From NCBI GenBank assembly GCA_964469165.1, contig CAYXXZ010000079.1:1-14362 (forward strand): a stretch of 14,362 nt of DNA, given 5' to 3'. Made by a program: the position numbers and the translations under genes. The stretch comes from CAYXXZ01 sp964469165 (GTDB lineage: Bacteria > Pseudomonadota > Gammaproteobacteria > Pseudomonadales > Porticoccaceae). The notes beneath the pieces were generated by a model that made no database searches, had not been told where the DNA came from, and worked only from the letters and a program-made list of their open reading frames with translations. Below are positions 1 through 6,343 of the stretch, one piece after another; position 1 is the first letter of the stretch; the number at the start of each line of letters is the position of its first letter.

Positions 1-111
1 TCTGTCCAGATCTGTCATGCCAAATCATCCTCACCTTATAATTTTGGAATGTATGTTTAGACTGTGGTCTGTTGACGCAGTAATCGGAAATCAGGGCGGC
101 AGGTTGTAGTT

Positions 112-176
112 GAGCTCTAAGCTGAATGCTGGCAGAGCTCAGCTCTTCACGTGCTCCTGCTCACCGCTTATAGCTC
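112..176 (-). repeat. Dispersed structured repeat, copy A
   Basis: Read on the minus strand, this stretch matches the segments at 2845-2911 and 6159-6237. It starts GAGCTATAAGC and ends GCTTAGAGCTC, which are inverted complements at 10 of 11 positions, and shares the core GAGCAGGAGCAC with the 6159 copy. An internal hairpin AGAGC-TGA-GCTCT sits where the 6159 copy has AGAAC-GCG-GTTCT, so the stem is kept with a compensatory A-T to G-C change. It lacks a few bases after the first end and before the second compared with the 6159 copy. It carries no credible coding sequence. The rest of 1-351 holds nothing else I recognise apart from a promoter-like site. It may be a non-autonomous mobile repeat or a structured RNA. 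Confidence 0.7.
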
Positions 177-282
177 GCCTGACCTCACGTGGGGTTTTGG
201 CTTCAATTGCCGACTACCGTGTATTAGCGAAGCAAACCCTAACACGCCCGTCAACGAAACGTCCAGCGCAGAAACGCAGCTC

Positions 283-311
283 TGGTCAAGCCAACGAGCC
301 ACCGATATAAT
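283..311 (+). promoter_or_regulatory. Candidate promoter of the tRNA-Ile2 gene
   Basis: A perfect -10 hexamer TATAAT lies at 306-311, and TGGTCA at 283-288 (4 of 6 matches to TTGACA) lies 17 bases upstream. Transcription would begin near 318, giving a leader of roughly 34 bases before the tRNA at 352, a normal length for RNase P processing. This is inferred from consensus only. Confidence 0.45.
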
Positions 312-351
312 CCCAACCCTTGTTCGCAGCATTATCCATCCAAACTCTCGC

Positions 352-428
352 GGGCCCATAGCTCAGTTGGTCAGAGCAGGCGACTCATAATCGCTTGGTC
401 GCAGGTTCAAGTCCTGCTGGGCCCACCA
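352..428 (+). tRNA. trnI(CAU): tRNA-Ile2 (anticodon CAU), CCA end encoded
   Basis: A 77-base cloverleaf. The acceptor arm GGGCCCA (352-358) pairs perfectly with TGGGCCC (418-424), followed by discriminator A425 and an encoded CCA (426-428). The anticodon loop CTCATAA (384-390) carries CAT at 386-388. The T arm contains GGTTCAAGTCC. A CAT anticodon could mean initiator Met, elongator Met or Ile2. The anticodon arm and its flanks (GGCGACTCATAATCGCT followed by TGGTCGC) match the Ile2 tRNAs of gammaproteobacteria, in which TilS converts C34 to lysidine so that the tRNA reads AUA as isoleucine. The initiator is excluded because position 1-72 is paired and the anticodon stem lacks the three G-C pairs. 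A promoter-like site lies upstream. No clear hairpin plus U-tract follows the gene. Confidence 0.93.
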
Positions 429-535
429 TTTCCTTTTTATTAGCGTTTCGATAGAGGACAGCTCTGCTACTTCTATTGTCATCGAAACCAGAGCTTCATC
501 GCTCTCCATTATCAGAGGATGTGCATTCACTACCC

Positions 536-603
536 CCCTGTAGGAGCCTGCCTGCAGGCGACAGACTCGGTGGGAAGTCGCCTGCAGGCAGGCTCCTACA
601 GGG
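536..603. repeat. Inverted pair of REP-like elements (27-bp perfect arms)
   Basis: Arms at 536-562 and 577-603 are exact inverted complements over 27 bases, separated by 14 bases. Each contains the core TAGGAGCCTGCCTGCAGG or its complement. The right arm recurs exactly at 12992-13018, and variants lie at 13096-13119 and 13148-13173. The pair sits between the 3' ends of the tRNA (plus) and the convergent hypothetical gene (minus), the usual setting for REP/BIME elements. As RNA it would fold into a very stable hairpin from either strand and could stop or stabilise transcripts. Confidence 0.9.
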
Positions 604-627
604 TTAATCCCCTCCAACCGCACTGAA

Positions 628-924
628 TCAAGCCTCCATGCGGGCGCGGGTCGCAGTGCGGCTGGTGGCAAAGCGGGCCTCGACATTGGCGGCAGGAAGC
701 AAATTGCCAGCCTCTGCAGACGCCCTCGACTGTCCCACCGGCTTCGCCTCTTTCTGCTGAGCTACGTAAGTGCGTATGAAATTGCGCAGAAGTTTCACCT
801 CAATACCCTGCTTCTTTTTTATGATGGACTCCAAGATAGCCACATCATCACTATCGACACGATACAAAGTGATGTCACTACTGCCTCCAAAGTCGATCAG
901 CCACTCCCAATACTCCGCCTCCAT
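628..924 (-). CDS. Small hypothetical protein
   Basis: An open frame of 98 codons from ATG 924. I do not recognise the family. The N-terminal part is rich in acidic and aromatic residues (EAEYWEWLIDFGGSSDITLY) and continues into a charged, probably helical stretch with KKKQGIEVKLL. The last 35 or so residues are Ala/Arg/Ser-rich and look low-complexity. No signal peptide or membrane helix is seen. The start is uncertain: an AGAGGA stretch lies too close to ATG 924, and GTG at 948 or 963 would extend the same frame; a still longer version from 1083 would overlap the SnoaL-like gene by 77 bases and is unlikely. It is the last minus-strand gene after the SDR and SnoaL-like genes, and its stop lies 24 bases from the REP pair, as expected for a real 3' end. 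Confidence 0.45.
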   Translation of the reverse strand: MEAEYWEWLIDFGGSSDITLYRVDSDDVAILESIIKKKQGIEVKLLRNFIRTYVAQQKEAKPVGQSRASAEAGNLLPAANVEARFATSRTATRARMEA

Positions 925-1006
925 GTCCTCTAATTGCAAATCTTCCACATGGCGAGCACTCACCCAAGGAGTGAGAGACAAAGCACAATCAGTGCTCGCG
1001 TGAAGG

Positions 1007-1420
1007 TCAACTCGACGCGCCAGAGAGCTGGCGCGCCACATGGGCGGAGTCGTAATAGTCCGTGCAGGTTCGGATTCGGCCATCGGGTGCGAATGTCAGG
1101 ACCGACGCTCCGGATGAATTGAAATGGGCACCCGTGGGTGGGCGGCCGTGATAGATTCCGGAGTGTATTCCTTCGAAGCGCCACTCGAAGCAGCCAGAGT
1201 CACCACTGGCGAATACTCGTGTAAAGGTCAGCGACACATTGGAAAGCGCCTGGGCAAAATGTACATGAAATGCGCGCAGCTCATCATGGCCGCGATTGAC
1301 ACGCCCCGCCTGGTCGTCGCGGTATACCACGTCCTCTGAAAAAAGTGCGAGAAATCGTTCGGTATCACCACCGGCCCAGGCAGCGGCCCAGTTGTCAGCT
1401 ATTTTTTCAACATCGATCAT
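1007..1420 (-). CDS. SnoaL-like / NTF2-fold protein
   Basis: A 137-residue protein of the length usual for the SnoaL-like (NTF2-fold) superfamily. The N-terminus (IADNWAAAWAGGDTERFLAL, residues 7-26) followed by FSEDVVYRDD is the classic helix and first strand of this cone-shaped fold. The second half, with TGAHFNSSGASVLTFAPDGRI (about 96-116) and DYYD (121-124), matches the strands that close the pocket. Members include polyketide cyclases, ketosteroid isomerase relatives, limonene-epoxide hydrolases and many non-enzymatic ligand binders, so the reaction cannot be named. It lies 85 bases downstream of the SDR on the same strand with no U-tract terminator between, so co-transcription is plausible. 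A modest GTGGAA site precedes the ATG. Cytoplasmic; no signal peptide. Confidence 0.8.
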   Translation of the reverse strand: MIDVEKIADNWAAAWAGGDTERFLALFSEDVVYRDDQAGRVNRGHDELRAFHVHFAQALSNVSLTFTRVFASGDSGCFEWRFEGIHSGIYHGRPPTGAHFNSSGASVLTFAPDGRIRTCTDYYDSAHVARQLSGASS

Positions 1421-1505
1421 TACGTATTTTCCACAGATTTTTTTATCGGTTCAGGCGCACACAGGTTAAGCCTGCTCCCGTGACGACTGGATTGCCGAAA
1501 CGATT

Positions 1506-2285
1506 TTACCGGAATACCAGCCCGCCATCGATCAACGGTGCCTGCCCCGTCATGTAGTCGGAATCCGGACCGGCAAGGTAGGAGACGAACGAGGCTACAT
1601 CTTCCGGTGTTTCGGCGCGACCGAGGGCGATACCGCCCACGAATTTATCGTAGCTTTCACCGATTTTTGCACCCGTGATTTCCGCCATGCGCCGGTCGAT
1701 TTCAACCCACATATCGGTACCGACGACGCCCGGGCAATAGGCATTGACCGTTATACCGTCACTGGCAAATTCTTTTGCCGCGGCCTGCGTCAAAGCGCGC
1801 ACCGCGAATTTTGTTGCCGAGTAAACGCCGAGCAAGGGAAAGCCTTCATGGCCGGCGATGGAGGAGGCGCTGATGATCTTGCCTTTTTGGCCGCGCTGCT
1901 TGAATTTCCTGGCTGCGGCCTGAATACCCCACAGGACACCCTCGACGTTGATCTTGAGAATTCTGTCGACCTCTTCCGGCGTCACATCGGCAAGCGCCTG
2001 GATATTGGCGATTCCGGCGTTGTTGACGATGATGTCGAATCCGCCGAGTTCTTTTTCGGCGTGCTCAATGGCGGCGTAGACATCATCGCGCTTCGACACG
2101 TCAGCCTTGAAGGTGGTGGCCTTGCGGCCAAGTGCGCGCACCTCGTCAGCCACGCCCTGCACTTTTTCGTCGTTGAGATCGACGATGGCGATGCCTGCCC
2201 CATCTCTTGCCAGACGCAGTGCGATGGCGCGGCCAATGCCCTGTCCCGCCCCCGTTACCAGGGCGACTTTTCCGCTGATACTCAT
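1506..2285 (-). CDS. budC: Acetoin/diacetyl reductase-like short-chain dehydrogenase
   Basis: A 259-residue classical SDR that resembles meso-2,3-butanediol dehydrogenase / (S)-acetoin-forming diacetyl reductase throughout. The cofactor motif TGAGQGIG is at residues 11-18. Asp36 at the end of strand 2 favours NAD(H). NNAG is at 88-91, and the catalytic set is Asn113, Ser142, Tyr155 and Lys159 (YSATK). The family-typical C-terminus DSDYMTGQAPLIDGG is present. The start at 2285 is chosen because AAGGAGG (2291-2297) lies five bases upstream; an in-frame ATG at 2300 would begin before this ribosome site and translate it. NAD(H)-dependent interconversion of diacetyl, acetoin and butanediol is known for the family. 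No acetolactate synthase or decarboxylase is nearby, and the SnoaL-like neighbour suggests a different hydroxy/keto substrate is possible. The SDR assignment is certain, the substrate is not. Confidence 0.85.
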   Translation of the reverse strand: MSISGKVALVTGAGQGIGRAIALRLARDGAGIAIVDLNDEKVQGVADEVRALGRKATTFKADVSKRDDVYAAIEHAEKELGGFDIIVNNAGIANIQALADVTPEEVDRILKINVEGVLWGIQAAARKFKQRGQKGKIISASSIAGHEGFPLLGVYSATKFAVRALTQAAAKEFASDGITVNAYCPGVVGTDMWVEIDRRMAEITGAKIGESYDKFVGGIALGRAETPEDVASFVSYLAGPDSDYMTGQAPLIDGGLVFR

Positions 2286-2373
2286 GCCATCCTCCTTCAT
2301 TCATGGGCCGATGCGACATGAAAGTCGCGGTCTCATCGACGAAACTCACGGAATTACCATCAAACTCAGTATA

Positions 2374-2385
2374 GACAGTGCTGTC
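2374..2385. promoter_or_regulatory. Small inverted repeat upstream of the SDR gene
   Basis: GACAG-TG-CTGTC is a perfect 5-bp inverted repeat about 90 bases upstream of the SDR start. On the minus strand it runs into TATACT, a -10-like hexamer, so it could be an operator over a promoter, but the matching -35 (CTGGCG) is poor. Suggestive only. Confidence 0.2.
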
Positions 2386-2557
2386 GATTGCGCCAGAAAG
2401 GGAAGCGTCAGATCATTTCGTGGGGTGCCGGGAGCGTACTTGTATTTCGCGAAGGCTTGCTTTATAACGCCCCGTCTCCGATAGCGGGCAGCCGCGGCGT
2501 GGCCGGAAACTTGACGGAGAGTCGTTCGCCCAACCCCTACACCTGAAAGGTATACTC

Positions 2558-2797
2558 ATGATTGACCGCAAATACCAAAGATTTGTTTTTGCATTTTTCA
2601 TGTCTCTGCTGATGTCGTGCGCGATGTCTCTGGTGATCAGTATTTTTAATGTTGGCCTCGTTCACAACATCATCAGCATATGGCTGAAAGCCTGGGCATT
2701 CGCGTTTGTCGTCGCTTTTCCAAGCATCATAATGGTTGCACCCGTGGTGCAGAAATTGGTTGAGCTCGTACTCAAAAAGGAAAGTAGCGGTTCCTGA
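2558..2797 (+). CDS. DUF2798 family two-helix membrane protein
   Basis: A 79-residue protein with two hydrophobic segments, about residues 9-33 and 44-68, matching the DUF2798 pattern: basic KYQRFVFAFFMSLLMS at the start, then WLKAWAFAFVVAFP and APVVQKLV in the second helix. Family members are small inner-membrane proteins of unknown function. The ribosome site AAAGG at 2546-2550 sits seven bases before the ATG. It stands alone: the SDR diverges upstream and the TonB receptor converges downstream, with repeats in between. Normal family length, no sign of decay. Confidence 0.88.
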   Translation: MIDRKYQRFVFAFFMSLLMSCAMSLVISIFNVGLVHNIISIWLKAWAFAFVVAFPSIIMVAPVVQKLVELVLKKESSGS

Positions 2798-2844
2798 GGA
2801 ACGTGGCTGACTACTTAGTTTTTCTTCTGTACAGAGTGGAAAGC

Positions 2845-2911
2845 GAGCTATAAGCCGTAAGCTTTAAGCAGGTGCACTGCAAGAAATGGGTTCTACCGGC
2901 GTTTACACATA
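2845..2911 (+). repeat. Dispersed structured repeat, copy B
   Basis: It starts GAGCTATAAGC and continues CGTAAGCTTTAAGCAGG, aligning closely with the copy at 6159 through the core hairpin (AGAA-ATGGG-TTCT, one pair shorter than in the other copies) and into GTTTACACATA, versus GTTTAACATA at 6215-6224. After that it diverges into the MITE-like element rather than ending in GCTTATAGCTC, so this copy is either interrupted by or fused to that element. Confidence 0.65.
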
Positions 2912-3078
2912 GGTCAGAATTTGGGCTACAACCCTGCCTGTTGATTCTCGCTGCAATACCGTAGGGGCAATTCATGAATTGCCCCTACATGCGCAGAAAA
3001 AGCCGGGCTTCGGCAACTTGAAAATCATGGCCGATAGACCTACAGGTCCGTAGCCCAAATTTCTGACTTATGTGTAAA
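2902..3078. mobile_element. MITE-like element with about 28-bp terminal inverted repeats
   Basis: The left end 2902-2929 begins TTTACACATAGGTCAGAA and finishes TTTGGGCTAC. The right end 3050-3078 is its inverted complement with one substitution and one extra base. The 177-bp body has no coding sequence but holds a perfect 28-base palindrome at 2961-2988 centred on TTCATGAA. Long inverted ends, small size and absence of a gene fit a non-autonomous, MITE-like insertion. I see no clear target-site duplication. It lies between the 3' ends of the DUF2798 and TonB receptor genes and overlaps the end of dispersed-repeat copy B. Confidence 0.65.
2961..2988. repeat. Perfect 28-base palindrome inside the MITE-like element
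   Basis: GTAGGGGCAATTCA is followed directly by its exact inverted complement, with the centre between 2974 and 2975 and no spacer. It could form a 14-bp cruciform, or an RNA hairpin from either strand. Short GTAGGGGC-type palindromes are a common class of intergenic repeat. Confidence 0.8.
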
Positions 3079-3096
3079 AGATCTTGTTGTTAAGTA

Positions 3097-3138
3097 GCTC
3101 TGCCGCTACAGAAGTCACAACTTCCGTAGCGGCAGAGC
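3097..3138 (-). terminator. Strong hairpin after the TonB receptor gene
   Basis: Arms 3097-3115 and 3120-3138 are 19 bases each with a CACA loop and a single G-T wobble. The hairpin begins 15 bases beyond the receptor stop codon. No proper U-tract follows directly on the minus strand (the sequence runs TACTTAACAACAAG), so it may act as an RNA-stabilising or imperfect terminator hairpin. Confidence 0.5.
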
Positions 3139-3152
3139 GCAGGCACATCGAA

Positions 3153-5300
3153 TCAGAAATTCATACCAACAGCGATGCCAAAGGTACGCCCAGGCGCAGG
3201 CGTTCCGATGTCTCCGGTGTTATTCTCATTCAAAGCCAACAGGTATTTCTCATCGAGCAGGTTGCGGATGTAGAAGCGGAAATTGTAGGTGTCGCTGGCG
3301 TCACTCCACATTACCTGGCTGTTGACCAGGCTGAAATTGTTCTGCTTGACCCGATTATCCACCGCCCAGTTATAGCCATCGTTGTAGGCCCAGCTCAGGT
3401 TGCTCGACAGCGTACCTTCCGCCAGCGGGAACTCGTGGTTCAACGCCACCGCAAAGGTCCAGTCGGGCACCCGCGTCAGGCTGTTTCCTTTCGCGCTGCA
3501 GGCTGCGGGGTCCACTGCACAGTCTGCAATGATATTGCCTGCACCTGGAATGGGATTGGGAGAAGAAATCGTGGCGTTCTCAAACTCGGTGTACTCGTGG
3601 TCGAGCCATGAGACGCTGCCGTTGATGCTGAAACCGTGGCCAAGAATCATCTGTGCTTCGATGTCGACACCGTAGACTTCCGCGGTTGCCGCGTTGAACA
3701 GGCGGGTGTTCGCACCTTCTACCTGGAACAGCTGGATGTTGGAGTAATCGTAGAAAAATGCCGCCATGTTCAGACGCAACGTGCCGTCGAGCAGATCGGA
3801 TTTGCTGCCGATTTCGTAGGCATCCAGCGTCTCGGGCTTGACGGGCGGATCGAGCGGCGCAGTCAGGTTATAGACACCGCTTTTGAAACCGCGGTTGTAG
3901 CTGGCGTAGATCATCGTCTGATCGCTCAGGCGGTGGTCGATCGCGACGCGATAGGTCGGCTTGGAGGCAGAAAAGCTGTTCTTGCCGGTTTGCAGAGGCA
4001 TGGTGACGCCGCCGCCAAAATCGAGGAACTGGGGTGCATCCAGATCGCGCTCATCTTCCGTGTAGCGGGCGCCGAGCGTCAGGTTGGTATTCTCGGCAAT
4101 CGCAAAGGTGGTCTGCCCAAAGATCGCCTTGGACTCTGTTCCCTGCGTGCTATCGATCTGTATGCGTTGTGCGGGGAGCATGGCAAGGCCCTGGATCTGG
4201 AAGGGGTCGTAGCGGCTCTCCGCATCCATGTAGAACGCACCGATGATCCAGTTGAAATTGTCGCCGTTGTAGGACAGCTGGAATTCCTGGGTGAACTGCT
4301 CTTCCGAGTTGAACAGCGGGGCGTCGATGAAGGCCAGGCTGGTGGCATCGACGTCGACACGCTGATAACCGTCGGCGCGGCGCAAGGCGCTGATGCTGGT
4401 GAAGGAGTAATCACCCATGTCGTGAACCAGAGTCGCAGAGCCGCCCCAGCGCTCGGTTTTGATGCGCGGCATGAATTCGCTGGTGGAATCCCAGTAGTTG
4501 CCGTCGTAACCGATCTGGCCGTCGAGCAGATTGGAGGTCGGCACACCGCGGAAAGAAATCGCCCAGGAGCCAGCAACCCGGGAATAATCACCGGCGAGTG
4601 TCAACTGGGTATTTTCGCCAAGATCGATCAGCACTTTGGAGCGAACGTCCAGGTCTTCACCTTCGTTGACTCGCTTGCCGATGACAGGGTTGTAGCCAAA
4701 ACCTCTGTCCTGATCGCGGTAGTACACCGACAGGTCAGCGGCGATGGCGTCGGTCAGGCCACCGGTAACGTAGAAGTTGGATTCGACGGTGTCCTTGTTG
4801 CCGTAGCCGACGGAAACGCTGCCGCCAAACTCATGCTCGGGAGCCTTGGTGATGATGTTCACCGCGCCGCCCGTGGCATTGCGGCCAAACAGGGTGCCCT
4901 GGGGGCCTTTCAGTACTTCGACGCGCTCGATGTTGGCAAGGGCCATGGTAGCGCCAGCCATGGAGGGCATGTAAACACCGTCGACGAACAGTGCGATGGC
5001 GCTGTCCTGGCCGGTACTGCCGCCTTCTGTGCCGATGCCGCGCAGGGTGAAGGTGGTCGCTTCCGTGGTGCGCGTTACGTTGAGACTGGCAACCGCAAAA
5101 ACCAGGTCCGAGCTGGTGCGAATGCCGGACGCCGCCGCCATGTCGGCAGTAACCGCCGCCACGGCGATCGGCACGTCCTGCATGCTTTCCGCACGCTTCT
5201 GGGCGGTGACGATGATTTCTTCGAGACCTTGAGCTTGAACATTGGCCGCAGTCAGCTGAATGGCCACGGCGCAAGACGACGCGATGAGCGCTTTCTTCAT
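3153..5300 (-). CDS. TonB-dependent outer-membrane receptor
   Basis: A 715-residue receptor of normal length. Residues 1-24 form a Sec signal peptide (MKKALIASS..., cleavage after VQAQ). The TonB box EIIVTAQKR is at 28-36. The plug domain follows, with RGIG (87-90), FVDGVY (105-110) and the signature IERVEVLKGPQGTLFGRN (124-141) plus GGAVNIITKAP (144-154). The remainder is a 22-strand-type barrel that ends in LLDEKYLLALNENN and GRTFGIAVGMNF with the C-terminal Phe required for assembly. It resembles the iron-complex/uncharacterised receptor class abundant in aquatic Proteobacteria, many of which import substrates other than siderophores. No FecR, sigma factor, TonB or ExbBD gene is present, so the ligand cannot be inferred. 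AGAGGGG lies just upstream of the ATG. Two inverted repeats (5342-5357, 5365-5388) precede the gene. Confidence 0.95.
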   Translation of the reverse strand: MKKALIASSCAVAIQLTAANVQAQGLEEIIVTAQKRAESMQDVPIAVAAVTADMAAASGIRTSSDLVFAVASLNVTRTTEATTFTLRGIGTEGGSTGQDSAIALFVDGVYMPSMAGATMALANIERVEVLKGPQGTLFGRNATGGAVNIITKAPEHEFGGSVSVGYGNKDTVESNFYVTGGLTDAIAADLSVYYRDQDRGFGYNPVIGKRVNEGEDLDVRSKVLIDLGENTQLTLAGDYSRVAGSWAISFRGVPTSNLLDGQIGYDGNYWDSTSEFMPRIKTERWGGSATLVHDMGDYSFTSISALRRADGYQRVDVDATSLAFIDAPLFNSEEQFTQEFQLSYNGDNFNWIIGAFYMDAESRYDPFQIQGLAMLPAQRIQIDSTQGTESKAIFGQTTFAIAENTNLTLGARYTEDERDLDAPQFLDFGGGVTMPLQTGKNSFSASKPTYRVAIDHRLSDQTMIYASYNRGFKSGVYNLTAPLDPPVKPETLDAYEIGSKSDLLDGTLRLNMAAFFYDYSNIQLFQVEGANTRLFNAATAEVYGVDIEAQMILGHGFSINGSVSWLDHEYTEFENATISSPNPIPGAGNIIADCAVDPAACSAKGNSLTRVPDWTFAVALNHEFPLAEGTLSSNLSWAYNDGYNWAVDNRVKQNNFSLVNSQVMWSDASDTYNFRFYIRNLLDEKYLLALNENNTGDIGTPAPGRTFGIAVGMNF

Positions 5301-5341
5301 TGGAACCCCTCTTGATTGAGCTATGATTATGACAACTAAAC

Positions 5342-5357
5342 TTTATCGATAGATAAA
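5342..5357. promoter_or_regulatory. Inverted repeat in the TonB receptor upstream region
   Basis: TTTATC-GATA-GATAAA is a 6-bp inverted repeat around GATA, about 45 bases before the receptor start. An AT-rich palindrome at this distance could be a repressor site in the promoter or leader. It does not match a Fur box well enough to name. Confidence 0.3.
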
Positions 5358-5364
5358 ATTGCGG

Positions 5365-5388
5365 TGAGCATAATAGTGGTCATGCTCA
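5365..5388. promoter_or_regulatory. TGAGCAT-N10-ATGCTCA inverted repeat upstream of the TonB receptor
   Basis: Two perfect 7-bp inverted half-sites (5365-5371 and 5382-5388), ten bases between them, so centres are about 17 bases or 1.6 turns apart. They lie 65-88 bases before the receptor start. This spacing suits a dimeric regulator. Which family binds cannot be told. Confidence 0.35.
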
Positions 5389-5688
5389 AAAGCAATACGA
5401 AAAGCGGTCTTTCCTGGGAATTGCTTCAGCCCCGGTTCTGATGGCGGCCCCAGGAAAAAGAAAAAATCCTTGATAATCATAAATCTATAAAAACAGCTCC
5501 TGGCCACACAAGCTAACACTTGAAATTAACTGTTCACCACAAGATGCAAATGGGGTTCTGTGCGAGCCGTGATTTCCTGCGCATTGCGGCTGGCGTGCAC
5601 AGCGATGAAGCCCTCCTGTCAACCAACATCCCCTGGCGCCGTTTATCAATGCAAACGCCACACTATTACAGGCAGCAGGAGCAGTACC

Positions 5689-6060
5689 ATGAAACGCGCA
5701 CTATCTCTCACCGGTTTGATTCTGGCATTGGCCATGTCCCCGGCCATGGCGGGCAGCCGCACCACGGATGCAATCATTGGCGGAGGCCTGGGAGGTGCGC
5801 TTGGTGCTTTCGTCGGCTCCGAATTCGCTGGCCGCGAAGGCGCGGTCATCGGGGGCGCCATCGGAGGTGCGGCTGGTGCCGCCATTGCCGCCGACCGCCG
5901 CAAAGACGAGCGCCGCCATCGCGATTACCGCCGCCACTACGACTCCCATCATTACCACTCTGGCAGCCGCCATCACTACAAGCAGAGCCGTTACCATCAC
6001 CCGGCGAAATCCCGTGGCTATTTCTGTCCTCCGGGGCAAGCGAAGAAGGGCCGCTGTTGA
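5689..6060 (+). CDS. Secreted glycine-zipper protein with His-rich C-terminus
   Basis: A 123-residue protein. Residues 1-21 are a signal peptide (MKRALSLTGLILALAMSPAMA). Residues 29-68 form a glycine-zipper segment with repeated GxxxG spacing (GGGLGGALGAFVG, then GGAIGGAAGAA), typical of outer-membrane or membrane-inserting small proteins. From residue 70 on it is Arg/His/Tyr-rich, with nine histidines between 77 and 104, then FCPPGQAKKGRC with two cysteines (113 and 123). The tail could bind metal ions or nucleic acid/heparin-like polyanions. The start is fixed by AGGAG seven bases upstream; a longer in-frame opening from 5560 lacks a ribosome site and would bury the signal peptide. The gene is monocistronic and divergent from the TonB receptor; 5301-5688 otherwise holds only inverted repeats near the receptor. 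Function unknown. Confidence 0.85.
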   Translation: MKRALSLTGLILALAMSPAMAGSRTTDAIIGGGLGGALGAFVGSEFAGREGAVIGGAIGGAAGAAIAADRRKDERRHRDYRRHYDSHHYHSGSRHHYKQSRYHHPAKSRGYFCPPGQAKKGRC

Positions 6061-6158
6061 TGGTATCCGGCGCGCGCTGGATCGCTGTCATCCCGTGATA
6101 AGATGAATCCGATGCAATAAAACACCGGGCCATCGAGGGCATTCCGAGGAAGCGAAGC

Positions 6159-6237
6159 GAGCGGTAAGCCGTAAGCTTTGAGCAGGAGCACTGGAAGAAC
6201 GCGGTTCTGGCAGCGTTTAACATAGAGCTTATAGCTC
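6159..6237 (+). repeat. Dispersed structured repeat, copy C (most complete)
   Basis: A 79-base unit bounded by GAGCGGTAAGC (6159-6169) and GCTTATAGCTC (6227-6237), inverted complements at 9 of 11 positions. The inner hairpin AGAAC-GCG-GTTCT lies at about 6195-6207, with flanking CTG/CAG that extend it. The two other copies are at 112-176 (reverse) and 2845-2911. It occupies the gap between the glycine-zipper gene and the LLM oxidoreductase gene (6061-6343), where I see no gene and no clear promoter. Confidence 0.7.
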
Positions 6238-6343
6238 AACAACCACGGTGTAATGGCAATTTCACACTGATCCTCGACCGTCTCTCCGTCGTGAGTTTCG
6301 ACAGATGACGGCCGTGTGGTCATTTATCCAGCGGGGAGAAAAT

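Noticed and set aside
31..42. TATAAT at 37-42 as a promoter
   Set aside because: No acceptable -35 sequence lies at the right distance and no gene follows closely.
352..428. tRNA gene as an integration site for a genomic island
   Set aside because: No integrase gene and no second copy of the tRNA 3' end were seen in the window.
445..488. Terminator for the tRNA
   Set aside because: GTTTCGAT and ATCGAAAC can pair, but the loop is 28 bases and no U-tract follows; too weak to call.
363..686. 107-codon minus-strand open frame across the tRNA
   Set aside because: It runs through the tRNA and both REP arms; non-coding sequence translated by chance.
1421..1505. Terminator between SDR and SnoaL-like genes
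   Set aside because: The homopolymer tract reads as A on the transcribed-RNA sense and no convincing stem precedes it.
2286..2300. Upstream ATG of the SDR giving an N-terminal MKEDG extension
   Set aside because: The extra codons contain the AAGGAGG ribosome site for the ATG at 2285, so they are leader, not protein.
3636..5315. Long plus-strand open frame of 559 codons
   Set aside because: It lies entirely opposite the TonB receptor gene, shows no domain pattern or signal peptide and has no ribosome site; the receptor on the other strand has all family motifs.
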